Assembly: GCA_012861695.1 (NCBI GenBank)
Contig: JAAOOA010000526.1
Coordinates: 1 to 64,000, forward strand
Length of the DNA: 64,000 nt
Direction of reading: 5' to 3'
DNA from: Trematomus loennbergii
Taxonomy: Eukaryota; Chordata; Actinopteri; Perciformes; Nototheniidae
Positions 21,701 to 29,335 of this stretch are shown one piece after another (within the stretch, counting starts at the first letter, position 1; each line of letters starts with the position of its first letter). The notes below the pieces were generated by a model. The model was not told where the DNA came from and did no database searches. It saw only the letters and a program-made list of their open reading frames with translations. The translations under genes were made by a program, and so were the position numbers.

Positions 21701-22543
21701 CCCCTCGTTCCTTGGAAGAGGCGGAGAGGTGGGTGTTTGTCATCTGCTGGTGGACTAACCGGAGAGAATTACAGTGCTTGCCTCGACGGGGAGGGATTGC
21801 ATTGAATTAAAGCAGCGGGAGCAAACGCTTGCCTCGGGGAGGGAGAAAAAAAGCCACAGCGGAGAATAAACAGAAGGGTAACCATGGTAACTATGGGCGG
21901 GAAGTCTTCTTCGCTGCTTTTGTGGCAGACTACAGCGCCACTTACAGGCCTGGCATATGTACTACAGCGTCTCCAGCGCTTTCGAGCGGCAATGGTTGGC
22001 CGTGGCCCAACCCCACATTCCCCTGATAGGTGGAGTTGGCCCAATAGCCGTAGCGCCACTTCTGTGACGACATAGAAGTGTTCAAATCTGGATCAGTCTG
22101 TATCAGATCCGTTGCAGCCCCTTTTTTAGAGATTTGGGTATGGAGGAAAATAGAGAGAGTTGTGTTTTCTGACACTTGGTGAGTTCCCTGGAACACCGGG
22201 GACACATATTCATGTATAAAAGACGTACAAAAGTGCATTTTGCATGATAGGTCCCCTTTAACTTTTTGTTTTAAAACATTTTTTATAAATTATTATGGGA
22301 AGTGCCCTTTTTCTCACTTGAGCTCTTGCCCCCAAAATGTCTGTGCACGTCCCTGCTGAGTAACGATGTTGAGGCAGTTTATGTGTCTTCAAGTATGCTT
22401 AGATATTTCAGTATTGGAAGGTCATATCGACTTTAAATAATATTTTTGCCCAACAAAAAGCAAGGGAATACTTTACCTTCAAATCTTTGTATCCATTCGC
22501 TGAGATTCCATTCAGTTAATTTGTTGCGAACAAAATCATCCAT
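227..22543 (-). CDS. Gene A: nuclear GTPase SLIP-GC-like (NUGGC family), 5' and GTPase part, with two frame breaks
   Basis: Fourteen minus-strand coding exons, in order: 22543-22477, 18025-17914, 17525-17492, 17344-17273, 3831-3721, 2939-2849, 2663-2447, 2332-2119, 1620-1414, 1329-1154, 723-630, 551-464, 348-227; a 15-nt 5'UTR piece (22558-22544) precedes the ATG. Junctions are GT/AG and the phases chain correctly, except for two one-base errors. Domains: SAM-like N terminus, a basic KRPR segment, the P-loop GKTGAGKSS, G3 DLPGNGD, G4 TKSD, then helical sequence. SLIP-GC is known as a nuclear, dynamin-like GTPase of germinal-centre B cells; a similar role here is inferred. The frame breaks are in exon 18025-17914 (one A short) and exon 2332-2119 (one A extra). 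The 3' end lies beyond position 1. It is either a recent pseudogene or carries assembly indels. The family call is firm; the shortest exons are less certain. Note that the list counts 13 separate intervals plus the UTR piece. Confidence 0.8.
1154..1620 (-). CDS. Gene A exons 9-10: G3 and G4 motifs
   Basis: Exon 1620-1414 carries VTLVDLPGNGDRNKSRDTMW (G3, DxxG). Exon 1329-1154 carries CSTVWIVAELNRAASEKESW and then FICTKSDIIG (G4, TKSD). They are separated by an 84-nt GT/AG intron (1413-1330) with no in-frame stop. Human SLIP-GC, as I recall it, runs from MWKK straight into the CSVIWVI-like strand, so the 84 nt is intronic. Relative to gene B, exon 9 has five extra codons (EDAKD region). Confidence 0.88.
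2119..2332 (-). CDS. Gene A exon 8: acidic helical insert, frameshifted
   Basis: Opens EWKEELWTLFNFLGDNDDQE, acidic, and passes through SELYGEEWRNKSPENLMEK. At an A6 run near 2183 the frame shifts: the original frame ends shortly after at SLQRNS-stop, while the other frame continues VFREIPEFLSSKSRILTSDT to the donor. The length is 214 nt where 213 fits the flanking phases, so one extra A explains the break. Confidence 0.8.
2447..2663 (-). CDS. Gene A exon 7: P-loop (G1) GTPase exon
   Basis: Encodes ETDKREVVGVFGKTGAGKSS, continuing LINAVIGEQDLLPSG and then SACTSVMIKVEAN. GKTGAGKSS is a Walker A/G1 motif; the Thr in SACTSVM is the likely switch I/G2 threonine. This is the nucleotide-binding core of a dynamin/AIG1-like large GTPase; with the DLPGNGD and TKSD exons it identifies the family. 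The frame is fully open and ends FITKE at a GTAAAA donor. No second copy of this exon occurs in the window, so gene B's equivalent is missing or outside it. Confidence 0.9.
2849..2939 (-). CDS. Gene A exon 6: helix before the P-loop
   Basis: 91 nt with a GTAAGT donor at 2848. It encodes EVILSKVKNIMRRVDQKLPK followed by QDDKLNKFLK, an amphipathic helix like the segment before the G domain in SLIP-GC relatives. It enters in phase 1 and leaves in phase 2, joining exon 2663 as KFLKNNITNLETDKR. Confidence 0.75.
3721..3831 (-). CDS. Gene A exon 5: charged linker before the GTPase domain
   Basis: A 111-nt exon between an acceptor (pyrimidines then ACACAG) and a CAG/GTACAG donor. It is open in the frame set by both neighbours (phase 1 in and out) and reads DSDIRKRLRQPKLSFAKG followed by a Gln/Glu/Arg/Ser-rich stretch. 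A second frame would give a coiled-coil-like peptide but breaks phase. No domain recognised. Confidence 0.5.
4573..4662. repeat. 18-bp GC-rich tandem repeat, 5 copies
   Basis: Five exact units of CCAGGCGCGCTGTGGCTG followed by a degenerate sixth (CCGGCCACGCGCGCTGTG). It is within the left part of the hAT. Multiples of 18 keep frames open on both strands, which produces spurious Ala/Arg-rich ORFs. Confidence 0.95.
5320..5943 (-). pseudogene. LINE reverse transcriptase palm, broken
   Basis: Contains GVTKGSILGPLLFLLYVNNI, FHMYADDTCA with the two catalytic Asp, and TYTYLGFWLDRNL (the conserved LG motif after the active site). This is the RT half 3' of the hairpin insertion. The N-terminal half is at 6806-6300. 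No intact ORF joins them, so it is inactive. Confidence 0.8.
5990..6350. mobile_element. Hairpin-bearing small repeat inserted in the LINE
   Basis: GTTATATCTCTCACAGGCTC(C) at 5995-6015 is matched by its exact reverse complement at 6128-6148. The sequence then continues with GGTTACGTATGGTAACC (a second short palindrome) and a GC-richer tail. It interrupts the RT reading frame. The outer ends are estimated from where the RT homology stops and resumes. Confidence 0.6.
6300..6806 (-). pseudogene. LINE reverse transcriptase fingers, broken
   Basis: Contains KKSAGPDGLDLVFLKIAAQI, WKQALVSPLMKAGDPTELNN and YRPISNLSVLSKILESLVST, matching RT motifs 0 to 2 of non-LTR elements. It runs into an unrelated hairpin repeat at about 6350, which splits the RT. 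Confidence 0.8.
7521..7898 (+). CDS. hAT transposase N-terminal fragment (BED zinc finger)
   Basis: A 125-codon ORF with a BED-type zinc finger: VWQYFGF, then CRICLKKVATKAG and LKLHLKHNHP, giving Cys-x2-Cys and His-x4-His-type ligands with an aromatic lead-in. BED fingers are the DNA-binding module of hAT transposases and of ZBED proteins derived from them. After about residue 90 the sequence loses any likeness to transposase and stops at TGA. It lies inside the TSD-bounded hAT 4456-8305, so it is a transposon relic and not a host gene. Confidence 0.7.
   Translation: MELVTKPNCTSPVWQYFGFKPNERGQPTDFNEPVCRICLKKVATKAGNTTNLKLHLKHNHPIPFSQLGANTEAGEPPPPRQFTIKDAFARQCKHVVVPCSKTLKYRFGYGLLRHLGLCMDSGLYT
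8407..9024. mobile_element. hAT-like MITE (AGGGCTGCAC ends)
   Basis: The left end AGGGCTGCACATATATCG and right end CAATATCGTGCAGCCCT are inverted repeats of the kind seen in hAT MITEs, with internal ATCGCGA-rich arms. The right end is duplicated (ATCGTGCAGCCC twice, 9001 and 9021). No clean TSD was found, so the boundaries are approximate. Confidence 0.6.
9674..9757. repeat. 84-bp perfect palindrome (41-bp arms, 2-bp centre)
   Basis: Positions 9674-9714 are the exact reverse complement of 9717-9757; the centre is CT. The arms include AATGATTTTGGTTTTAG and a (GT)n/(CA)n run. Base pairing fails one base beyond each end. It lies near the left end of the outer hAT. Confidence 0.95.
11372..11892 (-). 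pseudogene. hAT transposase fragment (GTF2IRD2/Charlie-like), frameshifted
   Basis: One frame gives SICFICNASVAL (a C-x2-C finger start) from 11892. A second frame continues KKGNLGAAFQNSAQTLRDGI, then SQKVRDLKGQLNAQQSIFTR, then ATIASYRVSHVLAKHMKSFK and DGEVVKEAFLEAADALFG. This layout matches the N-terminal part of GTF2IRD2/ZBED-type hAT transposases. At least one frame break lies in the finger near 11690. It ends at a stop shortly after and is not functional. Confidence 0.7.
12403..12985. repeat. Dispersed repeat, inverted partner of 26330-26947
   Basis: Contains many TTTTAGTC/GACTAAAA motifs, the segment ATCGATAAGCAGTATTGATA and the short sequence CCATCCCTAGATATTACAC. All of these reappear in reverse order and on the opposite strand at 26330-26947. 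The pair is about 13.4 kb apart and covers about 0.6 kb. Likely two copies of a hAT-like non-autonomous element; its family is not certain. Confidence 0.75.
13532..13810 (-). CDS. hAT transposase N-terminal exon (ZBED-like BED finger)
   Basis: 92 codons. After a basic leader: SEIWKYFSYISDSEGKPTDT, then CKKCFRSLQTKGANTSNLAK, then HLADRHPELFKEF. This is a full BED finger (WxYF lead, Cys-x2-Cys, His-x4-His). The sequence reaches a plausible GT donor (CAG/GTTAGCG) at the 3' end, as in ZBED-type hAT elements with a small first exon. No catalytic exon was found downstream in the same orientation, so it is a relic. Confidence 0.7.
   Translation of the reverse strand: MRKREAASGSETAAAPRLVDKKDARSEIWKYFSYISDSEGKPTDTMRPVCKKCFRSLQTKGANTSNLAKHLADRHPELFKEFKDRQVSECDR
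13919..16336 (-). mobile_element. hAT element with exact TSD CAGAGCGC
   Basis: Left end CAGGCGCGCCGG, right end CCGGCGCCCTTG, with G/C-rich subterminal stretches (GTGGGGGGGCC on both sides). The TSD CAGAGCGC is exact at 13911-13918 and 16337-16344. 2.4 kb, nested in the hAT 9977-16502. It carries a TTF-finger transposase fragment. Confidence 0.85.
14593..15040 (-). pseudogene. hAT transposase N-terminal fragment (TTF/ZMYM1-like finger), frameshifted
   Basis: The first frame from about 15010 gives RYFNAEWYKNREWLIICKTT then AFCEICRF, which fits a TTF-type zinc finger (WYxxxEWL, then C-x2-C). A one-base break at an A-run after NNWKK shifts it to PSLLDSHEKSNFHRECIKKK and RIEQEKRRDGMMEQLRCLQF then LTRQGLAIR. 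This is the order seen in ZMYM1-like hAT transposases. The catalytic domain is missing. Confidence 0.7.
17273..17525 (-). CDS. Gene A exons 3-4: Ser/Thr-rich linker and basic NLS-like segment
   Basis: Two short exons: 17525-17492 (34 nt, VCPSTSKTNDK) and about 17344-17273 (72 nt), which ends SSQRQSPARKRPREDIQ. The KRPRE cluster looks like a monopartite nuclear localisation signal, which fits a nuclear GTPase. Phases join to the SAM exon upstream and to exon 3831 downstream (phase 1). The acceptor of exon 4 is ambiguous: AG at 17345 keeps phase, while AG at 17331 does not. Exon 4 begins 84 bp beyond the right TSD of the hAT at 9399-17181. Confidence 0.55.
17914..18025 (-). CDS. Gene A exon 2: SAM-like domain, frameshifted
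   Basis: After acceptor CAG (18028-18026) the frame reads DHEVDQESLYCLE and then runs into a stop. The frame offset by one base reads NREIAELIPKVGPRSKFKNR and on to the donor at 17913. The 112-nt exon would need 113 nt for the flanking phases (1 in, 0 out). One A is therefore missing at the GGAAAT run near 17985. The second half resembles the last SAM helices (ELIPKVGPR). Confidence 0.7.
18602..19828. mobile_element. Inverted-repeat element (TAGGCTTGTTTGAGAC), interrupted
   Basis: TAGGCTTGTTTGAGAC at 18602 is the exact inverse of GTCTCAAACAAGCCTA ending at about 19830. Inside it are a LINE 3' tail and a second tail-like repeat. The short flanks do not give a clear TSD, so the superfamily is not assigned. 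Confidence 0.6.
18832..19075 (+). mobile_element. LINE 3' tail ending in (TTGA)n
   Basis: The sequence GGGCTATATAAATAAACATT followed by TGATTGATTGATTGAT is the 3' end typical of fish L2/CR1/Rex1-like elements, whose copies end in short tandem repeats and not in poly-A. No coding part remains. Confidence 0.6.
20331..20708. mobile_element. TTAA MITE (AGGTGGGGTAGGT ends)
   Basis: AGGTGGGGTAGGT at the left and ACCTACCCCACCTT at the right are inverted repeats flanked by TTAA at 20327-20330 and 20709-20712. 378 bp with no ORF. TTAA targets suggest a piggyBac- or Kolobok-type mobiliser. Confidence 0.75.
21286..22257. mobile_element. TTAA-type element related to 3986-8360
   Basis: Left TTAA (21282-21285) then AGTGGACCTATCATGC; right GCATGATAGGTCCCCT then TTAA (22258-22261). 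The ends resemble the TTAA elements at 3986 and 38459. Internally it holds a reversed piece of the 19.9-kb repeat family. Confidence 0.7.
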
Positions 22544-22558
22544 GATTAAGAGTAGCAA
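22477..22558 (-). CDS. Gene A first coding exon (start codon)
   Basis: The ATG at 22543-22541 opens MDDFVRNKLTEWNLSEWIQR, then FE and one base of the next codon. The Trp-Leu-x-x-Trp pattern fits helix 1 of a SAM-like domain. The donor is GGTAAAG at 22476. An acceptor (pyrimidine stretch ending CCAG at 22559) lies 15 bases before the ATG, so a non-coding 5' exon should lie upstream, beyond 22560. The next in-phase exon is 4.4 kb downstream, past a hAT insertion. Confidence 0.7.
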
Positions 22559-22815
22559 CTGGAAAGTAAAAAATAATTATTTTAATCAACAAAATAACTA
22601 CTTGTGAGAGTTTTGATATGTTAATAGATAAATAAAGGGTTATGAAAGTGATAATGGCTGTCTAATGAAAGTGTTAATATGAAGCATGTAGGAAATATAT
22701 GTCGGAACACAAGATAAGCAAAAATAAATGTTTTAGCACAAGATCCGCTTAAACCAGAGTGTATAATATAAAGTTATGCAACACCCATCACACCCAATGA
22801 CTCGAGACGTATCAA

Positions 22816-23115
22816 CAGGGGTGGACTGGGACTACAAATCAGCCCGGGACTCTCGACCGGCCCACTTCGGTACCGCCGGCCCACCTCGGTACCGCAAGTA
22901 ATTACCACTAGTAAATTATCAACGGGGGGGTGCTAGTGACTTATCCGAGCGGCCCACCTCCGTGCCGCAAGTAAATACCGCTAGTAAATTGTCGACGGGA
23001 GGGGGGATGCTAGTGACTGTGACTTATCCGACCGGCCCACATCGTCTGACCGGCCCACTTCAGTACCGGCCCATCGGGATTCATCCCGAACGTCCCGATG
23101 GCCAGTCCGCCCCTG
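22816..23115. mobile_element. 300-bp hAT MITE, exact TSD CGTATCAA
   Basis: Ends CAGGGGTGGACTGG and CCAGTCCGCCCCTG. The TSD CGTATCAA is exact at 22808-22815 and 23116-23123. It contains two imperfect tandem copies of a unit of about 70 bp (CGGCCCACCTC...CGCAAGTAA...). The paralogous block at 34290-34330 lacks the insert. Confidence 0.9.
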
Positions 23116-23203
23116 CGTATCAACATACTGGTTTACAACGATAAGGCACGCATTCAAATCGATGTAGTTTGTTGTTTTGTTTTTCACAGTAACGTCCTTT
23201 AAA

Positions 23204-23206
<3 letters not shown>

Positions 23207-23242
<36 letters not shown>
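23207..23242. repeat. (TA)n microsatellite
   Basis: A pure TA run of about 36 bp followed by AT-rich sequence, at the point where this block departs from its partner at 34385. Confidence 0.95.
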
Positions 23243-23247
<5 letters not shown>

Positions 23248-23804
23248 TAATAATAATATAATATAATTTTCGCACCTATGCCACCAGTCATATTATTTCA
23301 TCCAGTAGCTAGTTAATCTTTCACCAGAAAACCGTTGAAAATGGCTTTTATGATGTTCCGAGGGATTCGGCGGCTCAGCCTAAGGTCTCAGCCTCTTGTG
23401 CGCACGAGCATGTTACCGGTGCGCCAAGTAGGAAGAGGAGCGCACAGGAGACAACCGTTTGATTGCAGACTGTTATGTTTATGTGGGGAAATGGTGGTGC
23501 ATACATTATTTGAGATATATTTCAAACTCGGACTTCATTTTAAGGACATGTCGGCCAGGGGTGTGGAGCTATTTGTTTAAGCACCGGATTGGCAAAACAG
23601 GAGAGTAAACCAGTCTGCCTTGATCTATGAATTAATGTCCGGGACTCTCACGGTATCTGCTGCCCGCAGATGTTTTATAGAAGGAAACCCTCCTTCACTT
23701 CATGAAATGGCTGCAGCATCAGGAGGCAGCGGGACGTATACTCTGTAAAGAGCTGTGCCTTTTTACGCACCGCCTTCGCTGTGTTTAACTTAATCAGAAC
23801 AGCT

Positions 23805-25940
23805 TAAGGCGTTGTGCACACGGGAACGTTTGCGTTTATGCACAGTATGCGTATTCAAAAAAGTATTCCGTTCACATGCATTCGTTTCATTTAACGTGTC
23901 TGTTCAAACGAGACCGCTGGAAACGCTGTAGTACATATGCCGGGACTGTAAGTGGCGCTGTAACTTCCGCCAAAATACACCAAAAGCAGCGAAGAAGAGC
24001 AGCCCGGAGCAGCCCCGCAGCAATGTTGCCATGGCTACCCTTCTGTTTAGGCCCCGCGGTGGATTTAGCAACATGTAGTTCATGTAATTCTCCATGTCCA
24101 CTTGTTGCTGATGGTTGTGGTAGAGGAGCTGTAGATTTTCACTAATATCTGTAGCATGGTCAGTAGCAGTAGCACTAGCAGTAGCTACTGACAGGAGGAA
24201 GTGTGTGTGGCGATTGCTGGTATTCAGCGGGATATAGTCATTTCCTCAGCATATGGATAAATGCAACGGGGAAGTTAACTGAAAGAAACAGAATCTGTGG
24301 ATATTGCATCGACCGACCAAGAAGCACGTCTCCGTGGAGAGGACGCGCTCAGAAAGAGAGATATTCTCTACAAACACCGGGTGAGATCGCTCCTCTGGGA
24401 CATGCCGGTCCTCTGCTACAAACATTTCTCTTTTTGCCGCTGACGGGCGCAGGAGCAATGAACAATAATCGCCTGGATTAGGCAGTAAAGACAAGTTTGG
24501 TGTATCGCAGAGCGGACTGTTTAATTTTGTTTGTGTTGTTTGGCTGGAAAATTGTCAATATAATGGATCAATGCATGAAATCTGACTCTGTTTATTTTGT
24601 TTAAGGAGTATATTGGCGTTAACAATTCTGGTTTGCCTTTTATAATATTATTTCATTCAAGAACCCCTTGTGCGTTTAATTAACACAGCTATTTTTGATA
24701 GTTGCTACAGCAGTGAGCAGGAGAGGTGGGGAGAGGCGGGGAGAGGTGGGGCTATCGTTATTTTTTCAGGAAATATTCGTATAGAGGTGATTACACGGAC
24801 TTGGTTGACCCCCAGAGCGTTTTGTTTGCAAATCTATCCACCTTGGGACCCGTTATCGTTTGTGGGGTCAGTTTCTATCGGCCTCGTGTAAATAATAGGG
24901 CTATACGCACGCGAAACTATGCAGATACAAGCAGTTTTCTCCTCGTGTAAACGGCGCCTCAGGCCCCACTCACACGGGAACGTTTGCGTTTATGCACAGT
25001 ATGCGTATTCAAAAAAGTCTGCCGTTCACATGCATTCGTTTCATTTAACGTGTCTGTTCAAACGAGGCCGCTGGAAACGCTGTAGTACATATGCCGGGAC
25101 TGTAAGTGGCGCTGTAACTTCCGCCAAAATACACCAAAAGCAGCGAAGAAGAGCAGCCCGAGCAGCCCCGCCGCAATGTTGCCATGGCTACCCTTCTGTT
25201 TATGCCCCGCGGTGTATTTAGCAACATGTAGTTCATGTAATTCTCCATGTCCACTTGTTGCTGATGGTTGTGGTAGAGGAGCTGTAGATTTTGCACTAAT
25301 ATCTGTAGCATGGTCAGTAGCAGTAGCACTAGCAGTAGCTACTGACAGGAGGAAGTGTGTGTGGCGATTGCTGGTATTCAGCGGGATATAGTCATTTCCT
25401 CAGCATATGGATAAATGCAACGGGGAAGTTAACTGAAAGAAACCGAATCTGTGGATATTGCATCGACCGACCAAGAAGCACGTCTCTGTGGAGAGGACGG
25501 CTCAGAAAGAGAGATATTCTCTACAAACACCGGGTGAAATCGCTCCTTTGTCAATATAATGGATCAATGCATGAAATCTGACTCTGTTTATTTTGTTTAA
25601 GGAGTATATTGGGCGTTAACAATTCTGGTTTGCCTTTTATAATATTATTTCATTCAAGAACCCCTTGTGCGTTTAATTAACACAGCTATTTTTGATAGTT
25701 GCTACAGCAGTGAGCAGGAGAGGTGGGGCTATCGCTATTTTTTCAGGAAATATTCGTATAGAGGTGATTACACGGACTCGGTTGACCCCCCAGAGCATTT
25801 CGTTTGCAAATCTATCCACCTTGGGACCCGTTATCGTTTGTGGGGTCAGTTTATATCGGCCTCGTGTAAATAATAGGGCTATACGCACGCGAAACTATGC
25901 AGATACAAGCAGTTTTCTCCTCGTGTAAACGGCGCCTCAG
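23805..25940. repeat. Tandem pair of about 1-kb MITE copies
   Basis: Unit 1 is about 23805-24954 and unit 2 about 24961-25940, in direct orientation and nearly identical. Both start with CACACGGGAACGTTTGCG and end CGTGTAAACGGCGCCTCAG. Unit 2 lacks about 155 bp (24395-24551 of unit 1) and one 20-bp repeat of GAGAGGYGGG. Related pieces are at 19896-20110 and, reversed, 21860-21975. The paralogous site at 36170-36176 has no insert. Confidence 0.85.
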
Positions 25941-26329
25941 AGTGACTGCAGGCAGTGGCGTTTTCTCCCGGAGGCCAAGGGAAGCCAGGCTTCCCCTGTT
26001 TTTTCGGATTGTAGTTATAATTTAAATAAATAAATAAAACACTTTGTTTTGTTTCGATAATTCTCCTTTGCTGTGTGTTGCTGCCGGCCCGTCTCTCCCC
26101 CATCTCATTGAGTATTTTACAAAGAGTGAAACAAACAGCGCCCCTCTAGATGTTATGGTGAAACAGTAGATTGCATTCACTGTTGCGAGAGGAGGCCAGC
26201 CGGATCGGGCTTCCCTTGGTGAAAACAAATTGAGGGATTGACCAATCAGATGAGGCCCACGTGATGCCCCTGCCAACCTGTGATTGGTCAGGGCCATGCC
26301 AAGGGAAGCCAGCTGGCTCTGGCTTCCCT

Positions 26330-26947
26330 TCAGAGGCGCAGTGTTAATTTTGGCAGCTGTTTTTGATTTAGTCTTAGTCTTTAGACGAAAATGGTTATTA
26401 GTTTTAGTCACATTTTAGTCATTTCTATCCTTCATAGTTTTAGTCTAGTTTTAGTCGACGAAAACTCAAAACGTTTTAGTCTAGTTTTAGTCGACGAAAA
26501 CTCAAAACGTTTTAGTTACTTTTAGTCGATGAAAAATTACATTTTAGTCAACTTTTAGTCAAAATGTTTTCTCTCTTTAAACCAATTCAGTAAGGCAAAT
26601 ACAGGTATCTGACATTGTAATCAAGGTGACAGCATCAAGTGTTGAAATTCGTAAAGCAACATTTCACTCTCTTAACACTTTACTTGTGTAATATCTAGGG
26701 ATGGGTATCGTTAAGGTTTTCTACGGTACTACTAGTCTTATCAATACTGCTTATCGATCCGGTACTTTAACGGTATTCTTGTATTTACTTTTTGTTATTT
26801 TTTAAAGGAAAAAACTAACAAATTGTTAACCAAATTAATTGCTTTATTTAAATGTGAAATAAATGAAATATATATAATTATGTTAAAATATTGTATCTGT
26901 ACTTGAGTAAAATGTTGAGGTACTTGTACTTTACTGGAGTATTTAAA
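26330..26947. repeat. Dispersed repeat, inverted partner of 12403-12985
   Basis: Begins CAGTGTTAATTTTGGCAGC and contains TTTTAGTCGACGAAAAC twice as a short tandem duplication, then the CTAGGGATGGGTATCG segment. It sits inside the hAT 25953-27193. Confidence 0.75.
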
Positions 26948-27129
26948 TGGGTGTCTGCATAAATTATAAGAAAATGCTTAAATTAATAAAACGAGAGAGT
27001 TTTCGGCTGGAGAGTGCTGCGGACCTGTCGGTTAGATAACAGGGTGTGCAAGTCCTGCATCTGTGTGATACAAATGTGTGTAAAATGATACCGGGCGCTG
27101 TAATCACTCATCTGGTTACGTTATTGACC

Positions 27130-27152
27130 ACCCCCCCCCCCCCCCCCCCCAA
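27130..27152. repeat. Poly-C/poly-A tract
   Basis: About 20 C residues followed by seven A residues inside the hAT at 25953. Such runs are prone to sequencing error. Confidence 0.9.
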
Positions 27153-27466
27153 AAAAATGGGCTTCCCCTACATTTTCCCACGCCACGCTACTGACTGCAG
27201 GCTGCTACGTGTTAACCACACACATCTACACACATCGACTGCCCGATTACTCCCCCTTTTATTAGTTTTATGAAGGAGATGTCCAGTCAGTCACCAAGGC
27301 GCATGATGTGTGTGTGTGTATGTGCTCTGCTCAGCTCAGCTCTGTGTGTTCGGTGTGTTTGTGTCTGTCCGACACCGGCATATATGCGGCTGTTCGCAAA
27401 ATAAATTAGTTTAATCTTAATCTCGATGTAGTGCTAAATGCTGTCGGAGTGCACCGGAACGACACA

Positions 27467-27469
<3 letters not shown>

Positions 27470-27503
<34 letters not shown>
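27470..27503. repeat. (CA)n microsatellite, short allele
   Basis: About 16 CA units. Its partner in the second block (36482-36637) has about 78 units. Confidence 0.9.
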
Positions 27504-27504
<1 letters not shown>

Positions 27505-28910
27505 CACACACCACACAGGCGACCGGACATCTCCTCGTTTTCCCAGCATTCACTGGATTATCCATAAATCATACAAACAAAACCAAAACGTTGATTTATC
27601 TGTTTTCCCGTTTTGGTTTAAAAACTGAATAACGTCGGTTTTTTGGTTTTCAGAAAAACAAAAAACAACAGGTTCTTTTTAAACTTTGTTAATATGTTTT
27701 GGATGCATATTGTTCTAGTATTTGTTCAGGCTGTTACATACAATTAGCCTCTGTTGCTACCTGCTGGTGGTGAGTAAATATTAAAATCAGTTCAAATTGA
27801 CAACCGGTCCGCGATTTTTTTTAATGTATCTACGGTCCTTGGCACAATAAACGTTGGGAACCCTGCTTTCGATGTTCGAACGGGCAATAAGAGTCACTCG
27901 ATCATCTTTCTTTATCTCATTTGTAGCTTTATCATACCAGGAAGTCCCATTGAGATCAACACATTAAAATAAATCATATACAATACATTTCATATAGAAC
28001 ATGACATACAAAAGAATATGAATCGTTCCCAAGCTTACCCGTAGCGTACAGCCTGTAGATATGCAGCCAAAATCAGGTTAACAGAGTCTCTCTCTCATTA
28101 TCTCAACAACCGCCCAACACAACCAGGAAAACGAAACTTAAAGTATCTTGTTTCCTCTCTATGAGGCGCGAAACATTACTCCTCCCCACTAAATGAATCA
28201 TGTTTTATTTATTTATGTATTGCTCTTAAAGTCATTAAAGAGGTCCTTTCTTTAATCATGTAGGTATTTTCATGTCAAGTGTTTGTATAATTATTTCCTC
28301 TTAAGGGATAATTAAGAAATTCCGAATATGATTGTCACTTTAGTTGAACAAACAAGTCACATAAATCTGAAACATGACACGGGTCTCTAATCCAAAAAGG
28401 CTGGGATCCACTGGTTTGTTAATGTGCATCACATGACTCGAGTGTATGATATGTCTACTGCAGTTGGTATTACAATAATCCACCTGCAATGTAGTGGAGT
28501 TGTATAAAGTAAAATAAAAGGATTGTAACAAAGGCCACCTCTTTATGATTGGCCGTTGGCTTTAGCCTTGTAAATATTGGGTGGTTCAGCTTTTGTATTA
28601 CCTGCTCTTTAAACAAACAACATAATGGCACTTTGCACTTGAGTAGTCATATTTTCACTTAATTTGCAATATTTGCACAATGCACTTTACACATTGCATA
28701 TTTGCACCATTTGTATCTATTAAAGTGGATTGTATTCCTGCAGATGGATTACGTAGTCATTTAACAGTTTTATCATGATTGATTGGGTTATCATCTGGCT
28801 TGTGCTGTAGTCGGTATTTGACTCCTCCTGAAAGAGAGTGGAGTCAGAATAGGCTCCAGCTGTTGCCTAATTCCAAACCCAACCCTACAGCCTCCTACTC
28901 CATGAGATAT

Positions 28911-29207
28911 TTAACTCCCAAAGGTGGTGGGGAGATTGGAGCTGGCTGTACCTGTTGCGGCCCTGGCTGTTTGCCCTCGCTGGCGGAGTAGACGAGGCCT
29001 GGGCCTGTCTGGAGTTGGAGGTATCTCGTTGGGGGAGCTTGAGTGGGAGCGGTGGCGGCTGGTGTGTGGGACACTGATTGCCGAGCACACGCGGCTCCGT
29101 TCGGATGCTTGGCTTAGATCCGTCTGCTGACCTGAGGATGGCGGGTAGCCGATGTCGAAGAGATCTTCATCTGACTCCGGCGAGTTGATCAGGATTTCGG
29201 GATCCAT
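28911..29207 (-). CDS. Small ORF with its own TATA box and strong start context, unknown
   Basis: 98 codons, opening MDPEILINSPESDEDLFDIG and ending with TTFGS and a stop. The start is CACCATGG, a near-ideal vertebrate context, which is why I prefer this ATG to the upstream one. About 140 bp upstream on the same strand is TATTTATATCC, a TATA-like box. The protein is acidic at the N terminus and then Ser/Pro/Arg-rich; no domain was recognised and it looks disordered. Repeats on both sides suggest it is the first exon of a mobile element. Function unknown. Confidence 0.4.
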   Translation of the reverse strand: MDPEILINSPESDEDLFDIGYPPSSGQQTDLSQASERSRVCSAISVPHTSRHRSHSSSPNEIPPTPDRPRPRLLRQRGQTARAATGTASSNLPTTFGS

Positions 29208-29335
29208 GGTGAGTAGCAATGTTCTTGTGGTAGCGTTTAGCTTGTATTGAACTGTGACGACGCGCAGCGTGAATCACAGTCTGCCTGTCAGTCTTTGAAA
29301 GATGAGACAAGCGGTTGCCGGAAGCTTTTGCCGGA

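Larger units (their letters stand above)
18328..22355. mobile_element. hAT element with exact TSD CTGAGTAA in gene A intron 1
   Basis: Left end CAGGCATGTGCACA, right end TGTGCACGTCCCTG. The TSD CTGAGTAA is exact at 18320-18327 and 22356-22363. Near-terminal blocks also match in inverted order (AAAGTGCCCTTTTT). 4.0 kb, split by several younger repeats. It accounts for most of the intron between gene A exons 1 and 2. Confidence 0.88.
25953..27193. mobile_element. hAT element with exact TSD ACTGCAGG and a matching empty site
   Basis: Ends CAGTGGCG and CGCTACTG. TSD ACTGCAGG at 25945-25952 and 27194-27201. The paralogous block keeps a single ACTGCAGG at about 36178, running straight into GCTGCTACGTG, which proves the insertion. 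It holds the repeat that is the inverted partner of 12403-12985. Confidence 0.92.
23500..28720. repeat. Dispersed block, direct copy of 35871-40980 (right part)
   Basis: From GTGCATACATTATTTGAG (about 23502) the sequence matches 35871 onward, apart from insertions on each side, and continues to about 28720 (partner about 40980). The left part, 22785-23205, matches 34270-34383. Each copy has insertions the other lacks. A short third piece is at 47745-47940. Confidence 0.8.
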
